Shown here one piece after another: positions 62,757 to 64,000 of a stretch of 64,000 bases of DNA; position 1 is the first letter of the stretch; every line of letters begins with the position of its first letter. Location of the stretch: NCBI GenBank assembly GCA_963734865.1, contig CAVTIV010000023.1:1-64000 (forward strand), written 5' to 3'. The notes beneath the pieces were generated by a model. That model was not told the origin of the DNA, ran no database searches, and saw only the letters and a list, made by a program, of their open reading frames with translations. Origin of the DNA: CBDCUW01 sp963734865. Its GTDB lineage: Bacteria; Planctomycetota; Planctomycetia; Pirellulales; Pirellulaceae. The translations under genes were made by a program, and so were the position numbers.

Positions 62757-63602
62757 ATGAATTCCCGTCCTCCCGCCGCTAGTCGCGGCGAACCGCTTCC
62801 CGAACCTTCGATCATTCCCGTAATCGGTTGGCACTGTGCGCACTACTTCTATCGCTTTCGACGTGACGCGATCGATCGGGCGCTTAGCGAGCCCTGCCAG
62901 CAACAGCTGCGGGACGCCCTTGCGGCCGATCTGGATTCAGCGCCGGCGCGATTGTCGTCGTATTGGACGAGCGGGCACCGCGCCGACTTTGGGGTGATGG
63001 TGATGGACCCCGATCCCGGCAAGGTCGACTCGGTTCACCAGCAGATCATGGCCCCTGGTTTGGGGAAGCATATCGAACCAATCTGGTCCTTTGTCTCGAT
63101 GAGCGAAGTGAGCGAGTACGTTCCGACTGTCGAGCGATTTCGTGATCGGTTGATTGCCGGTGGAACCGATCCAGACTCACCCGAGCTGGCCGCCAAGGTG
63201 TCGGCCTACGAGCGTCGACTTCCGATGATGAACGAGCAGCGTTTGCGTCCTGAGATCCCCGACTGGCCAGCGGCCTGCTTTTACCCGATGAACAAGTCGC
63301 GTGTGGTTGGAGCCAATTGGTTCTCAGAACCGTTCAGCCGCCGCAACTCGATGATGGCCGAACACGCGCAGAGCGGAATCGCCTTTGCCGGTCGGGTCAG
63401 CCAATTGATTTCGGTCGGAGTCGGCTTGGACGACTGGGAATGGATGGTAACACTGTGGGGACGGAACCCCGAGTACCTGAAAGAGATCGTCTACAAGATG
63501 CGATTCGACCAGGCCAGCGCGAAGTACGCCGAATTTGGCCCGTTCTACGTCGGATATCGTGCCTCGGCAGACGAGATCCTGGCGCATTGTCGGTTGGTGT
63601 GA
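62757..63602 (+). CDS. hemQ: Coproheme decarboxylase / HemQ (chlorite-dismutase family)
   Basis: The 281-aa enzyme performs the final decarboxylation of coproheme to haem b in the coproporphyrin-dependent route. C-terminal signatures are FYPMNKSRVVGANWF (Tyr176 at the reactive Tyr position), MMAEHAQSGIAFAGRVSQLI with His203 as the probable haem ligand, and GLDDWEWMVTLWGRNPEYLKEIVYKMRFDQASAKYAEFGPFYVG. The N-terminal half is the degenerate duplicate dimeric alpha-beta-barrel domain, here with an extended start. The residue pattern is much closer to HemQ than to true chlorite dismutase. No other hem genes are in the window. Confidence 0.92.
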   Translation: MNSRPPAASRGEPLPEPSIIPVIGWHCAHYFYRFRRDAIDRALSEPCQQQLRDALAADLDSAPARLSSYWTSGHRADFGVMVMDPDPGKVDSVHQQIMAPGLGKHIEPIWSFVSMSEVSEYVPTVERFRDRLIAGGTDPDSPELAAKVSAYERRLPMMNEQRLRPEIPDWPAACFYPMNKSRVVGANWFSEPFSRRNSMMAEHAQSGIAFAGRVSQLISVGVGLDDWEWMVTLWGRNPEYLKEIVYKMRFDQASAKYAEFGPFYVGYRASADEILAHCRLV

Positions 63603-63632
63603 TCGGACCCAAACGGCCCATCGGTCCAGCCG

Positions 63633-64000
63633 TTACGGCTGAACCGTGTACCAGCCCGATTCGGTGCGCGGCGATGTGACAATCGGACGGATCGAGCGTT
63701 GGCGATTCAGCGATGCATCGCGGACCGGCACCGTAAGGCGTGTCGAGACGCTTGTCGCGTCCGACGCCGGAAAGTCTCTTTCCGGAAGCGGGGGCGCCTC
63801 CAATGTCTGACGACTCGCCGGTTTCGTCGGCAGCCAGTCGATGCTTCGTCTCTCGAATGGCGACTCATAATCCTCGGGCGCCGGAATCGGCGGCAAATCG
63901 GTGAATTGCGGCGTAGCGAGGGAGGTCGGATCGGCCAAGTCGGGGCGGTTTTTTCGGCCATTCATCGCCGTCGAATCCTCGGCCTCCTGCGAATCCCAAA
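63633..64000 (-). CDS. C-terminal part of an unidentified protein, cut by the window edge
   Basis: The frame is open from the window edge to the stop at 63633, with no stop upstream of an internal ATG at 63965, so the gene probably begins beyond 64000. Visible are at least 121 residues, Pro-, Ser- and Thr-rich and mostly disordered (NRPDLADPTSLATPQF, LPPIPAPEDYESPFERR), ending in RPIVTSPRTESGWYTVQP. No family is recognised. It converges on hemQ with 30 bp between. Confidence 0.5.
   Translation of the reverse strand, partial: WDSQEAEDSTAMNGRKNRPDLADPTSLATPQFTDLPPIPAPEDYESPFERRSIDWLPTKPASRQTLEAPPLPERDFPASDATSVSTRLTVPVRDASLNRQRSIRPIVTSPRTESGWYTVQP

Noticed and set aside
62102..62782. 226-aa frame overlapping the small secreted protein and the hemQ start
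   Set aside because: It is out of frame with a gene having a signal peptide and a conserved C-terminal block, and its own translation is not protein-like.
1..64000. tRNA, rRNA, tmRNA, RNase P RNA or known riboswitch
   Set aside because: I looked through the intergenic stretches and found no cloverleaf, CCA end or known aptamer core; small RNAs without clear motifs could still be missed.

Overview
The window looks like chromosomal DNA from a planctomycete, most likely a member of the Pirellulaceae related to Rhodopirellula. No rRNA or other taxonomic marker is present. The call rests on the gene content: three DUF1559 proteins (two with class III prepilin-like N-termini), a DUF1501/DUF1549 pair, a DUF1571 protein, a large secreted dockerin protein with an LEPR-like N-terminus, PQQ, NHL and SMP-30 propellers, a planctomycete-type protein kinase, and many short Tat or Sec leaders. 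No tRNA, rRNA, CRISPR array or intact mobile element was recognised.

Layout. 1-2455 is a decayed accessory patch: a four-helix-bundle (S23/IVS-type) gene bracketed by inverted GAGTAC arrays, then two broken copies of a long integron-type tyrosine recombinase. 2456-13909 carries mutS, a NIPSNAP protein, a TerC membrane protein, the 1028-aa dockerin protein, a secreted Met-rich protein, a single-domain WYL protein and an NHL-repeat lipoprotein. 14001-16820 is a tight forward run: a Sua5/arginine-phosphatase fusion, rpiB and holB. 16923-24174 has a TonB-like protein with an alpha/alpha-toroid domain, the DUF1501/DUF1549 pair, an SDR and a frameshifted SMP-30 protein. 24549-27701 holds two nearly identical DUF1559 genes around a tiny lipoprotein. 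27818-39505 is mostly housekeeping: a GH10-like protein without catalytic glutamates, purC, polX, an oxidoreductase, a thioredoxin, a divergent murB followed by ftsQ, transketolase and surE. 39729-43601 contains guaA, ettA and a histone-H1-like gene, all interrupted by single-base insertions. 43666-64000 contains a 1346-aa orphan, a TIM-barrel isomerase, a SEC-C protein, ribD, a DUF1559 fusion, a PQQ propeller, a Ser/Thr kinase, an inositol-phosphatase, a flavin reductase, a DUF1571 protein, a small secreted basic protein and hemQ.

Functional themes. Central metabolism is represented by purine synthesis (purC, guaA), the pentose phosphate pathway (tkt, rpiB), riboflavin (ribD) and haem (hemQ). 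Information processing includes mutS, holB, polX, ettA and t6A synthesis by Sua5. Envelope genes include murB-ftsQ, which looks like a remnant of the dcw division/cell-wall cluster, in a lineage known to lack FtsZ.

Caution. Six coding regions (23.98, 41.18, 42.07, 42.63, 43.49 and 50.96 kb) each need the removal of exactly one base to restore the reading frame. These are annotated as whole genes with a frameshift; sequencing or assembly insertions are the simplest explanation.
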